64,000 bases of DNA from Mesorhizobium xinjiangense (GTDB taxonomy: Bacteria > Pseudomonadota > Alphaproteobacteria > Rhizobiales > Rhizobiaceae). Shown piece by piece: positions 1 to 7,490 of this stretch; position 1 is the first letter of the stretch; each line of letters starts with the position of its first letter. The stretch covers positions 1 to 64,000 of the forward strand of contig NZ_WOAC01000003.1 in the NCBI RefSeq assembly GCF_009749525.1. Reading direction: 5' to 3'. The translations under genes and the position numbers were made by a program. Under the pieces are notes generated by a model. The model saw only the letters and a program-made list of their open reading frames with translations. It did no database searches and was not told the origin of the DNA.

Positions 1-129
1 TAGCAGGTTGCTGAAGAAGCCGCCAATTTTGCCGGCATTTCTTTGATGGGCGTTTTCTGGCGTGTCTTTACGTGATCCTTGCGATGGTTTTTGCAGCGGA
101 TGGAGCCTCTTGTTGGCGTCCGGCGGCGA

Positions 130-1233
130 TCAGATCATCTGCTCGCGCAGCAGCTTCGGGATGCGGATCAGATTGTAGGCGATGATAGTGAAGGTGAAGG
201 CGGCGTCGACCTTGGGTCTTCCGCGGACTTTTGCCTTTGCCATCCCGCCTGGCTTCTTCACCCAGCCGAAAATCTCCTCGATCCGCTTGCGGATACGCTG
301 GCTGACGGCATATCCGGTATGGCGCAGCGTGCGTCCGTCGATCGCCGTCTTGCGGGTCTTGCCGAGTTTGGAGACCGCACCGTTGACAGCGATATGGGGC
401 GTGACGTGGCGCCTGCGCAGATCACCGACGAAGCCCGCCACGTCATAGGCCTTGTCGGCGCCGAGCGTGATCCGGCTCCTGGTCCCACGTCGGTCGAGCA
501 TGGCGAGCGCGGCTTCGCGTTCGGCCGTCCCGGTGGCCTGCGTCAGCATGGCGTCGACGGCGAGCCCGTTCCTGTTCTCCATCACAACATGGCCCATGAA
601 GCACAGCCGGCTCTCGCGGCCGTCGGCCTTGCGGTAGAGCCTGGCATCCGGGTCCGTCGTCGAGATGTGCGTCTCGTTCGAACGCTTCTCCTTGCGGAAG
701 TCACGCTCCCCGTTGCGGCCCGGACCGGGCGGCTCGCCTGAACCGTCCTTCGGCCGGAAGCTCTTCATCGAGGCCCAGGCCTCGATCAGCGTGCCGTCCA
801 CCGAGAAGTGGTCGCTGGATAAAAGCCGCTTCACCTTCGGCAGCGTCATGAGCACGCCCAGGAACTGGCGCGCGACATCCGCCTCCATCAGGCGGTTGCG
901 GTTGTGGGTGAACACCGTCGGGTGCCACGCCGCCTCGTCGATCGGCAGGCCGACAAACCAGCGGAACAGGAGATTATAATCGATCTGTTCCATCAATTGC
1001 CGCTCGGAGCGCACCGAGAAGAACGCCTGCAACAATGTTGCCCTAAGCAGCATCTCCGGTGGGATCGAGGGCCGACCCGCCTCCGAATAGAGCGCATCGA
1101 ACCGCTCATTCAGCCGTGACAGCGCCTCATCCGCCAGCGCCCGAACCGCCCGCAGCGGATGATCGGCAGGAACACGCTCCTCAAGACGAATGTAACTGAA
1201 CAGCCCCTCTGACCGATCTTCCCGTCCGCGCAT
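130..1233 (-). CDS. IS5-family transposase
   Basis: This 367-residue protein catalyses movement of the surrounding insertion sequence. The N-terminal third resembles the DUF772 transposase domain (LFSYIRLEERVPADHPLR near residues 11-28). The rest is a DDE nuclease domain. Candidate catalytic residues are Asp in SSDHFSVDGT (about residue 145), Asp in TLGADKAYD (about 258) and Glu in RKRIEEIFGW (about 320). No frameshift or internal stop is seen. The start at 1233 lies inside the first copy of an 82-bp tandem repeat, so the promoter region is doubled. Length is normal for the family. Confidence 0.93.
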   Translation of the reverse strand: MRGREDRSEGLFSYIRLEERVPADHPLRAVRALADEALSRLNERFDALYSEAGRPSIPPEMLLRATLLQAFFSVRSERQLMEQIDYNLLFRWFVGLPIDEAAWHPTVFTHNRNRLMEADVARQFLGVLMTLPKVKRLLSSDHFSVDGTLIEAWASMKSFRPKDGSGEPPGPGRNGERDFRKEKRSNETHISTTDPDARLYRKADGRESRLCFMGHVVMENRNGLAVDAMLTQATGTAEREAALAMLDRRGTRSRITLGADKAYDVAGFVGDLRRRHVTPHIAVNGAVSKLGKTRKTAIDGRTLRHTGYAVSQRIRKRIEEIFGWVKKPGGMAKAKVRGRPKVDAAFTFTIIAYNLIRIPKLLREQMI

Positions 1234-1389
1234 CGCAAATCACTCCATCGCTCCCAGCCGAGTGAATCACAATTCCCGTGCCATTGTTGGAGTTTTTCAG
1301 CAACCTGACGCGCATCGCAAATCACTCCATCGCTCCCAGCCGAGTGAATCACAATTCCCGTGCCATTGTTGGAGTTTTTCAGCAACCTG
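1227..1389. repeat. Tandem duplication of the IS right end
   Basis: Bases 1227-1307 and 1309-1389 are identical over 81 bases, separated by one base (A at 1308), giving an 82-bp unit. Each copy carries the transposase start-codon region and a complete right terminal repeat ending in CAGCAACCTG. The unit length is not a multiple of three, so the ATG in the outer copy is out of frame with the transposase. Origin is unknown: replication slippage or an aberrant transposition joint are both possible. Confidence 0.95.
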
Positions 1390-1449
1390 TTAGAGCAATT
1401 CCAGGAGAAGTGGAAACCGGTTCTCCGTCCGGAATTGCGTCAAATCAAA
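1390..1449. repeat. Dispersed palindromic element A, copy 1
   Basis: This 60-bp sequence begins TTAGAGCAATTCCAGGAGAA and recurs at 47166-47225 with 57 of 60 identical bases. It is an imperfect nested palindrome: CAATTCC pairs with GGAATTG and GGAGAA with TTCTCC around a GTGGAAACCGG core. It resembles the short intergenic palindromes common in rhizobial genomes. The IS sits immediately on its left edge, having used the YTAR-like bases at the start of the repeat as target. Confidence 0.85.
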
Positions 1450-1471
1450 AGGGCCGAGGCGCCGATAACCA

Positions 1472-1615
1472 CTACGACGGCAACCCGTTCTCGTCATGGC
1501 CGAGGATTTCGTCCTCGCTGCGATCGTCAACGACTGGCAGGGCGGCAAATCGCTTGATGATCGCTTCGACCTCGGCCCGGTCAATCGACGGATTGCCGCG
1601 CTGTTCGGTTTTCAC
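1472..1615 (-). pseudogene. VapB-like antitoxin C-terminal remnant (47 codons)
   Basis: An open frame from a GTG at 1615 to a TAG at 1472 encodes 47 residues. It holds the segment AALPVVDDRSEDEILGHDEN followed by GLPS at the C-terminus. That ending closely resembles the tail of VapB (Rv0623/PSK-type) antitoxins, which typically end in LPVLD-R-DEILGYDE-GLP. The usual N-terminal DNA-binding part is absent. A GAAGG sits ten bases before the GTG, so a short peptide could still be made. No PIN-domain toxin follows; repeat element A and the IS occupy that position. I read it as a decayed toxin-antitoxin locus, with a short functional ORF as the alternative. Confidence 0.55.
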
Positions 1616-1635
1616 GTTGAAAGCGCCTTCGTGCG

Positions 1636-1896
1636 CTATTCGAAAACTTCCATGTCGGTGATCAGGTTGACGCCGTTGATCTCGTCATAAGCAATCAGGA
1701 TCTCCAGGCCTTCCTTGATGGCCAACATGTCGATCTCGCCCGGCAGCTTGTAGGTCTTGCCGTCTTCCAGTGTGATCGTCAGCTTCTCGGCATCGACGGT
1801 CTGGATGACGCCATCTGTCGTTTCGGCCAGGGCCGGTCCCGACAGCACGAATGCAGCGGCGATCGCCGCGAAGAACACGCGCATGGATTTCCTCAT
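1636..1896 (-). CDS. DUF1344 family exported small protein
   Basis: This 86-residue protein has a clear signal peptide: basic start MRKSMR, a hydrophobic stretch and a likely cleavage after ALA at residue 24. The mature part (TTDGVIQTVDAEKLTITLED onward) is a small beta-rich domain matching the DUF1344 family, found mainly in Rhizobiales. The function is unknown and the location is probably periplasmic. It is divergent from aroC across about 170 bases. Its 3' end abuts the VapB-like remnant, which is read in the same direction. Confidence 0.85.
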   Translation of the reverse strand: MRKSMRVFFAAIAAAFVLSGPALAETTDGVIQTVDAEKLTITLEDGKTYKLPGEIDMLAIKEGLEILIAYDEINGVNLITDMEVFE

Positions 1897-2068
1897 AGCT
1901 CCCGGACCGCGGCATGGCAGCCCAAATCAATCTGGCCGCGAGAAAAGAGCAGAAACATGTCGAACCTGTCAAAATATATTGTCGGCAGTCGCCGTTTGAC
2001 CCCACGCTGAAAGGGCAATAGAAGGCCCGATGATACGAGCCCAGTCGGTGGGTGCAGGGCGTTTTTCC

Positions 2069-3169
2069 ATGTCGCACAACACTTTCGGTCATCTGTTCCG
2101 CGTCACGACCTGGGGCGAAAGCCATGGGCCGGCGCTCGGCTGCATCATCGACGGATGTCCCCCGGGCATTCGCTTCGCGCCGGGCGACATACAGAACGAG
2201 CTCGATCGCCGCCGGCCCGGCAAGTCGCGATTCGTCACCCAGCGGCGCGAGCCCGACCAAGTGAAGATCCTGTCGGGTGTGCTGGAGGAGGATGACGGCA
2301 CGTGCCTCGTGACGACCGGGACGCCGATTGCGATGATGATCGAGAATGTCGACCAGCGCTCGAAGGACTATGGCGAGATCGCGCGGCAATACAGGCCCGG
2401 TCACGCCGACTACGCCTATGACGTCAAATACGGCATTCGCGACTATCGCGGCGGCGGGCGGTCCTCGGCGCGCGAGACGGCGGCGCGCGTTGCCGCCGGC
2501 GCGCTGGCGCGCAAGGTCGTGCCGGGCTTGAAGGTGCGCGGCGCACTCGTCACGATGGGCGTAAAGTCGATCGAGCGGGCGAATTGGGATTGGGATTTCG
2601 TCGAGGACCCCGAAAATCCGTTCTTCACGCCCGACCGCGCATCGGTGCCTGTCTTCACGGACTATCTCGACGGCATCCGCAAGGCCGGCTCTTCGGTCGG
2701 CGCCGTCATCGAGATCGTCGCCGAAGGCGTGCCGGAGGGACTTGGCGCCCCGATCTATGCCAAGCTCGACCAGGATATCGCCTCGGCCCTGATGTCGATC
2801 AACGCGGTCAAGGGCGTGGAGATCGGCAACGGCTTCGAGGCGGCGCGCATCACTGGCGAGGAAAATGCCGACGAGATGCGCATGGGCAATGACGGCAAGC
2901 CGCTCTTCTTGTCCAACAATGCCGGCGGCGTTCTCGGCGGCATCTCGACCGGCCAGCCCGTCGTGGCGCGCTTTGCCGTCAAGCCGACTTCTTCCATCCT
3001 GACGCCGCGCCAGTCGATCGACAAGGACGGCAAGCAAGTCGACATCAAGACCAAGGGCCGGCACGATCCGTGCGTGGGCATTCGCGCGGTGCCGATCGGC
3101 GAAGCGATGGTGGCCTGTGTCGTCGCCGATCATTATCTGCGCCACAGAGGCCAGACGGGGAAAGGATAA
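2069..3169 (+). CDS. aroC: Chorismate synthase
   Basis: Converts 5-enolpyruvylshikimate-3-phosphate to chorismate, the last shared step of aromatic amino acid and folate synthesis, using reduced FMN. The protein is 366 residues, the normal length. Conserved family signatures are visible: [18 protein letters not shown] at the N-terminus, [15 protein letters not shown], the [18 protein letters not shown] segment near residue 130, and the C-terminal [17 protein letters not shown]. The start is placed at the ATG of [10 protein letters not shown], the canonical opening, preceded by GCAGGGCG. An upstream in-frame ATG at 2030 would add 13 unsupported residues. Confidence 0.97.
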   Translation: MSHNTFGHLFRVTTWGESHGPALGCIIDGCPPGIRFAPGDIQNELDRRRPGKSRFVTQRREPDQVKILSGVLEEDDGTCLVTTGTPIAMMIENVDQRSKDYGEIARQYRPGHADYAYDVKYGIRDYRGGGRSSARETAARVAAGALARKVVPGLKVRGALVTMGVKSIERANWDWDFVEDPENPFFTPDRASVPVFTDYLDGIRKAGSSVGAVIEIVAEGVPEGLGAPIYAKLDQDIASALMSINAVKGVEIGNGFEAARITGEENADEMRMGNDGKPLFLSNNAGGVLGGISTGQPVVARFAVKPTSSILTPRQSIDKDGKQVDIKTKGRHDPCVGIRAVPIGEAMVACVVADHYLRHRGQTGKG

Positions 3170-3174
3170 GCGAG

Positions 3175-3257
3175 CAGGGGAGTAAGGGAATAAGGGAGTA
3201 GGGCAAACAATGGCCGCCACCTCGTTCCCTTACTCCCTTGTTCCCCTATTCCCTTAA
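3175..3257. repeat. G-rich/C-rich imperfect inverted repeat between aroC and ribB
   Basis: The left arm is built of short direct repeats of the type AGGGAGTAAGGGAATA. The right arm, from about 3225, is the C-rich counterpart TTCCCTTACTCCCTTGTTCC and onward. Together they can fold into a long imperfect hairpin with a GCCGCC-containing loop. It lies entirely between aroC and ribB, ending about 14 bases before the ribB ATG. It may be a dispersed repeat, or may end or stabilise the aroC message. Confidence 0.7.
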
Positions 3258-3271
3258 TCAGACGAGGAACC

Positions 3272-4375
3272 ATGGCATACGATCAGAAGAACATCGTTGA
3301 AGCGCTGCGTGCTTTCGAGCGCGGCGAGATCGTCGTCGTCATGGATGATGACGGCCGCGAGAACGAAGGCGACCTGATCGTGGCCGCCTCCCATTGCACG
3401 CCCGAGAAGATGGCCTTCATCGTGCGCCACACCTCCGGCATCGTCTGCGCGCCGATGCCGCGGGAGGAGGCGAAACGGCTGAACCTGGCGCCGATGGTCG
3501 CCGAAAACGACGCTCCTCATGCCACCGCCTTTACCGTGTCGGTCGATTTCAAGCATGGCACGACGACCGGCATCTCGGCCGACGACCGCACCCTCACCGT
3601 GCGCAATCTCGCCAATCCCAATGTCGGCTCAAGCGATTTCGTCCGTCCCGGCCACATTTTCCCCCTGGTGGCGCGCGAGGGCGGCGTGCTCATGCGCTCC
3701 GGCCATACCGAGGCGGCCGTCGATCTGTGCCGGCTTGCCGGCCTGCCGCCGGTGGGCGTCATTTCCGAGCTTGTCAATGACGATGGCACGGTGATGCGCG
3801 GGCCGCAGGTGCAGGCCTTTGCCGAAACGCACGGCCTCAAGCAGGTGTCGGTGGCCGATCTCATCGCCTACCGCCAGCGCCAGGAAACGCTGGTCGAACG
3901 CGTCGACTGTTTCGAGATCGACACGCCTGGCGGCAAGGCGACGGCCTATATCTATCAGTTGCCCTGGGATCCCATGCACCATCTGGCGGTCGTCTTCGGC
4001 GACATACGCGACGGGGAGAACGTGCCGGTGCGCCTCCAGTCGGAGGATGTCGTCACCGACCTGTTCGGAACCGGCGACCAGCTTCGCATCGTCATGAAGC
4101 GCATGGGTGAAGCGGGCCGCGGCGTGATCGTCTATCTGCGCGAAGGTTCCGTCGGCGTTGCCCACCGGGTGCGCGGCCGCCCCGGCCAGTCCGACGGCGG
4201 CGAGGACCATGAAGAGGCATTGCGCCGCGAGAGCGAGTGGCGCGAGATCGGCCTGGGGGCGCAGATCCTGCGCGATCTCGGCATTTCCTCGATCTGCCTG
4301 ATGGCCTCGCGCCAGCGCCGCTATGTGGGCCTGGAAGGCTTCGGCATCGAGATTGCTTCGACCGAGATCGTCTAG
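3272..4375 (+). CDS. ribB: 3,4-dihydroxy-2-butanone 4-phosphate synthase with degenerate GTP cyclohydrolase II domain
   Basis: The N-terminal half (about 1-205) makes the four-carbon riboflavin precursor from ribulose 5-phosphate. Signatures are MDDDGRENEGDLIVAA, DFKHGTTTGISADDRT and RPGHIFPLVAREGG. The C-terminal half (about 206-367) aligns with GTP cyclohydrolase II but seems inactive. Where active enzymes have SECLTGD and LRCDCG, this one reads SEDVVTDLFGTGDQL, so all three zinc cysteines are missing. The YHRQEGRNIGL segment is reduced to YLREGSVGV. I expect only RibB activity, with a separate GTP cyclohydrolase II elsewhere in the genome. GAGGAACC precedes the ATG. Confidence 0.93.
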   Translation: MAYDQKNIVEALRAFERGEIVVVMDDDGRENEGDLIVAASHCTPEKMAFIVRHTSGIVCAPMPREEAKRLNLAPMVAENDAPHATAFTVSVDFKHGTTTGISADDRTLTVRNLANPNVGSSDFVRPGHIFPLVAREGGVLMRSGHTEAAVDLCRLAGLPPVGVISELVNDDGTVMRGPQVQAFAETHGLKQVSVADLIAYRQRQETLVERVDCFEIDTPGGKATAYIYQLPWDPMHHLAVVFGDIRDGENVPVRLQSEDVVTDLFGTGDQLRIVMKRMGEAGRGVIVYLREGSVGVAHRVRGRPGQSDGGEDHEEALRRESEWREIGLGAQILRDLGISSICLMASRQRRYVGLEGFGIEIASTEIV

Positions 4376-4472
4376 AAGGGCGTCATCCCGGAAGCCTGAG
4401 CGAAGCGAAGGGAGTCCCGGACCCATTTTGACGATTCTGTGCCACGCCTCAAACTCTCGGGCCTGACGCAAG

Positions 4473-4502
4473 CAACAGGCTCCACTTTCGCGGAGCCTGT
4501 TG
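4473..4502. terminator. Hairpin terminator between convergent ribB and MFS gene
   Basis: CAACAGGCTCC at 4473-4483 pairs perfectly with GGAGCCTGTTG at 4492-4502 around an eight-base loop, an 11-bp stem. It lies between the 3' ends of two convergent genes, ten bases from the MFS stop. There is no long T-run on either side, so intrinsic termination is likely but not certain. Confidence 0.7.
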
Positions 4503-4511
4503 TCGCCAAGA

Positions 4512-5732
4512 TCACTCCGCCGGCTGCGCGAGAGCCTCGGATGCCGCACGTGGCCGGCCGACCGAAAGGCCTTTCTGGCCGAGCAGCACCGTCAGGAAAG
4601 CTGCCGTGCCCGACGTCACCGAGACCCAGAAGCCGTTATGCGGGCCAAACGTGTCGACCACCCAGCCGGCGGCGAAGGCGCCCAGCGCCATGCCGATGCC
4701 GATGCCCGTCATCACCCAGGTGACGCCTTCCGTCAGCATGGCCGATGGCACGCGGCGCTCGATCAGGCCGAAAGCCGTGATGAAGGTCGGCGAGACGGCC
4801 AGGCCGCTGACGAAGACGGTGAAGGCGAGCAGCGCCACCGTGTCGGCGAACAAGAGCGGTATCGTGGTCACGGCGATGATGGCGACGGCGATGGCAAGCT
4901 GGCGCTGCAGGGGCATCTGCAGGTTCAGCGCGCCCAGAACGATGCCGATGACGAAGGAGCCGAGCGCATAGACGCCAATCACGAAGCTCGCCGCGCCCGG
5001 CTGGCCCAGCGCCTCGGTGATGGCGACCGCGCTCACCTCTGCCGTGGCGAATATGGCGCCGACGAAGATCAGCGCCAGCGTGATGATCTGCACGGGCCGC
5101 TGCCTGATCGCCGATCGGCTCGGGCCATCCTCGGCCGGGCGCACGCGCGGCTCGGTCGAGCGCTGCAGGAGGAGGGCGGCGGTGCCCACGGCAAGCAGCA
5201 CCGTGCTCGTCAGCATGCCGGCCTCGGGGAAGAGCGCGACAGCCAGGCCGACCGACAATGAAGCGCCGGAAATATAGACCAGTTCGTCGGCGGCCGATTC
5301 GAAGGCGAAGGCGGTGTTGAGTTCGGGCCGGTCGTGAAAGATCTCGGTCCAGCGCGCTCGCACCATCGCCGGGATGCTCGGCATGGCAGCCGCCAGCAGC
5401 GCTGAGGCGAACAGCGTCCAGGCCGGCCAATCCCTGTTGGCGGCGACGATCAATGCCAGGAAGGCGATCACGGCAACGGTTGTGAACGGCGCCAGTATGG
5501 CCGTCTGGCCGCGCCGGTCGACCAGCCGCGAAATCTGCGGCGCGGCGAAGGCGTTGGTCAGCGCGAAGGTGGCGGAGACGGCGCCGGCAAGCCAGTATTC
5601 GCCATGGGTCTGCGACAGCATGGCGACGATGCCGATCGGGGCCATGGCGATCGGCAGGCGGGCGAAGAAGCCGGCCGCAGCGAAGCCCTTGGCGCCCGGC
5701 GCCTGGAAGATTTCGCGATAGGGATTGGCCAT
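4512..5732 (-). CDS. Major facilitator superfamily transporter
   Basis: This 406-residue inner-membrane protein has about twelve hydrophobic segments and glycine-rich, alanine-rich helices typical of MFS drug/sugar exporters. The loop between the second and third helices reads SRLVDRRGQTA, a version of the MFS loop motif. The start is placed at MANPYREIF, with AAGGAT eight bases upstream; an earlier in-frame start would overlap the operator region. It is divergent from a TetR regulator across three operator palindromes, so it is probably a regulator-controlled efflux pump. The substrate cannot be told from sequence. Confidence 0.88.
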   Translation of the reverse strand: MANPYREIFQAPGAKGFAAAGFFARLPIAMAPIGIVAMLSQTHGEYWLAGAVSATFALTNAFAAPQISRLVDRRGQTAILAPFTTVAVIAFLALIVAANRDWPAWTLFASALLAAAMPSIPAMVRARWTEIFHDRPELNTAFAFESAADELVYISGASLSVGLAVALFPEAGMLTSTVLLAVGTAALLLQRSTEPRVRPAEDGPSRSAIRQRPVQIITLALIFVGAIFATAEVSAVAITEALGQPGAASFVIGVYALGSFVIGIVLGALNLQMPLQRQLAIAVAIIAVTTIPLLFADTVALLAFTVFVSGLAVSPTFITAFGLIERRVPSAMLTEGVTWVMTGIGIGMALGAFAAGWVVDTFGPHNGFWVSVTSGTAAFLTVLLGQKGLSVGRPRAASEALAQPAE

Positions 5733-5767
5733 TGCAGTGATCCTTGAATGTGACGCGATCGAGGGAT

Positions 5768-5838
5768 ACATACGCAGCGTATGTGAAATGGGTAATGACA
5801 TACGAGACGTATGTCAATAAAATATACGTGACGTATGT
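5768..5838. promoter_or_regulatory. Three TetR operator palindromes
   Basis: Three 17-bp near-identical palindromes of the form ACATACGnnnCGTATGT occur at 5768-5784, 5798-5814 and 5822-5838. The middle one extends to 19 bp with flanking G and C; the third has one weaker base (ATATACG). Their centres are 30 and 24 bp apart. They fill the gap between the MFS start (5732) and the TetR start (5854). They are the obvious binding sites of the neighbouring regulator, controlling both the exporter and itself. Confidence 0.9.
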
Positions 5839-5853
5839 GAATGAGGATCTGCA

Positions 5854-6444
5854 ATGGCGCACAAGCCGCGCAGCGAGATGATCGCCGAGACCCGCGCAAA
5901 GCTGGTGGCCGCGGCCCGCGAGGCTTTCGGCACGGTCGGCTATGCCGATGCTTCCATGGATGATTTCACCGCCGAGGCCGGTCTGACGCGCGGCGCGCTC
6001 TATCATCATTTCGGCAGCAAGAAGGGGCTTTTGGAGGCCGTCATCACCCAGATCGACGCGGAGATGAACGAGCGTCTGCGCGTCGTCACCGAAAGCGCCG
6101 ACAACCTCTGGCAGGGCTTTGTCGACGAAAACATCGCCTATATCGAAATGGCGCTCGAGCCTGAAATCCAGAGGATCATGTTGCGCGACGGTCCGGCGGT
6201 CCTCGGTGATCCCGCGCAATGGGACAATGCCTGCGCCTGCGTTCAATCCCTGACCGGCAGCCTAGCGCGGCTGAAGGCGAAGGGCGTGGTGGCCGACATC
6301 GATGTCGAGGCGGCAGCCCGCATGGTCAGCGGCGCATCGCTCTACGCGGCACAGTGGATCGCCAATTCCAGCGATCCGGAGGCGACGTCGAAGAAGGCGG
6401 TCAAGACGTTCAAGACGATGCTCGAAGGCCTGCGCGCCCGTTGA
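5854..6444 (+). CDS. TetR/AcrR family transcriptional regulator
   Basis: This 196-residue repressor has an N-terminal TetR helix-turn-helix (about residues 12-60) with TAEAGLTRGALYHHFGSKKG as recognition region. The C-terminal ligand domain is helical and includes a CAC cysteine pair near residue 128. GAGGAT lies before the ATG and the third operator palindrome ends 16 bases upstream, so autoregulation is likely. It most plausibly represses the divergent MFS gene. Its 3' end overlaps the convergent bluB gene by 35 bases. Confidence 0.93.
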   Translation: MAHKPRSEMIAETRAKLVAAAREAFGTVGYADASMDDFTAEAGLTRGALYHHFGSKKGLLEAVITQIDAEMNERLRVVTESADNLWQGFVDENIAYIEMALEPEIQRIMLRDGPAVLGDPAQWDNACACVQSLTGSLARLKAKGVVADIDVEAAARMVSGASLYAAQWIANSSDPEATSKKAVKTFKTMLEGLRAR

Positions 6445-7159
6445 CCGCCAGCTCTTCGATGCACGATTTCAGTTTCGATTCGCCGGCGCCGTCGAAGGTT
6501 TCGCTTGCGATCAGGTCCGGCAGCGACAACCGTCGCGCCCAGCCCTTGGACTCCAGATCCGGCCGCGAAGCGAACGCCGAGACGCGCCCGACACACAGAT
6601 AGGCCACCGGGACCACGTGCTCGGGAATGGCAAGAAGCTGCTTCAGAGCGTCCGTGTCGAGGATGCTGACCCAGCCGACGCCGACATTTTCGGCACGGGC
6701 GGCGAGCCAGAAATTCTGCACCGCGCAAACGGTGCTGTAGATGTCCATCTGCGGGTTGTGCCAGCGTCCGAGCGGCGAGCCGGCCGCGCGCGTGCGGTCG
6801 CAGGTGATGCACAGATTGAGCGCGCTTTCGCAGATGCCCTCCAGCCGCAGCCTGGCGTAGAGGGCCTGTTTGTCCTCGGCCATGTTGCCGGCTTCCTGCG
6901 CACGCGCGGCCACGAAGAGTTCGCGCACCTGCCGGCGGCGCTCCGCATCGCGGATGACGATGAAATTCCACGGCTGCATGTAGCCGACCGAGGGTGCATG
7001 ATGCGCGGCCATGATGAGCCGGGCAAGCACAGCATCCTCGAGCGGTGCGGGCACGAAATGGCTGCGCACGTCGCGGCGCGAGAAAATGGCGCGGTAGACG
7101 GCGTCCCGCGCCTCCTGTTCGAACGTCTGGCCGTCGTGAGCTTTCAAGTCTGCCGGCAT
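6410..7159 (-). CDS. bluB: 5,6-dimethylbenzimidazole synthase
   Basis: BluB is a flavin-cannibalising nitroreductase-fold enzyme that splits FMNH2 to make 5,6-dimethylbenzimidazole, the lower ligand of vitamin B12. The 249-residue frame shows the family features: FSRRDVRSHF near the N-terminus, APSVGYMQPWNFIVI, GRWHNPQMDIYSTVCAVQNF and VGWVSILD. The start is placed at MPADLKAHD; an upstream ATG at 7204 adds fifteen residues not typical of the family. A cobalamin riboswitch sits directly upstream on the same strand, which supports the assignment. The 3' end runs into the 3' end of the convergent TetR gene. Confidence 0.95.
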   Translation of the reverse strand: MPADLKAHDGQTFEQEARDAVYRAIFSRRDVRSHFVPAPLEDAVLARLIMAAHHAPSVGYMQPWNFIVIRDAERRRQVRELFVAARAQEAGNMAEDKQALYARLRLEGICESALNLCITCDRTRAAGSPLGRWHNPQMDIYSTVCAVQNFWLAARAENVGVGWVSILDTDALKQLLAIPEHVVPVAYLCVGRVSAFASRPDLESKGWARRLSLPDLIASETFDGAGESKLKSCIEELAVNGRAGLRASS

Positions 7160-7214
7160 CGCGTGTCCCCTTGCGAGCTGAAGCGGACCGGCCCGCTCGA
7201 CCATGCGGGACGGC

Positions 7215-7395
7215 TACGTCTGCCGGGCCGGTCTTCTGGCTCGGGATCGTCCCGTCACCGGCGCCTTCCCGCCTTGCGTAAGGCAGTGGCTGAAGCCGGC
7301 GCGGTCCCCCTCACAGCGTTGGGCACGCCGCGGATTTGCACCGCGTTCCCGATTCTCCCGCAGATTGCGGGCACCAGGCAGCGCCATAAATCTAG
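7215..7395 (-). promoter_or_regulatory. Cobalamin (AdoCbl) riboswitch
   Basis: Read on the minus strand, the region contains the ordered conserved blocks of the B12 riboswitch. These are GGGAACGCGGTGCAAATCCG near 7330-7350, a GCCACTG block near 7284-7290, GGCGGGAAGG near 7263-7275, and the closing box AGCCAGAAGACC at 7230-7241. It ends about 55 bases before the bluB start. Binding of cobalamin is expected to lower bluB expression. No U-tracted terminator is visible, so control may act on translation. Confidence 0.93.
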
Positions 7396-7490
7396 ACCAT
7401 TGCGGTTTCGCTGTCCGCCAAAGCGGCATTTTTCCCCCGAAAGCGGCGTGGCCTTGTAGCCTGAAGCGCGGTTGCTGTTAGACTGCACGC

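Larger units (their letters stand above)
4..1389 (-). mobile_element. IS5-family insertion sequence
   Basis: A transposase gene is bounded by terminal inverted repeats. The left end at 4-21 begins CAGGTTGCTGAAGAAGC, and the right end, read on the minus strand from 1389, begins CAGGTTGCTGAAAAACTC. The first twelve bases are identical. The right flank reads TTAG at 1390-1393 and the window opens with TAG at 1-3. This fits a four-base target duplication TTAG whose first base lies outside the window, and TTAG matches the YTAR target known for the IS5 group. The right end is present twice in tandem, so the element could also be said to end at 1307. It looks complete and potentially active. Confidence 0.88.

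Noticed and set aside
1227-1389. Possible CRISPR-like or satellite repeat
   Set aside because: Only two units, 81 bases long with a one-base spacer, and clearly the end of the insertion sequence.
1685-3220. A long minus-strand frame across aroC
   Set aside because: It is a high-GC shadow of the confidently assigned aroC gene and spans the DUF1344 gene in another frame.
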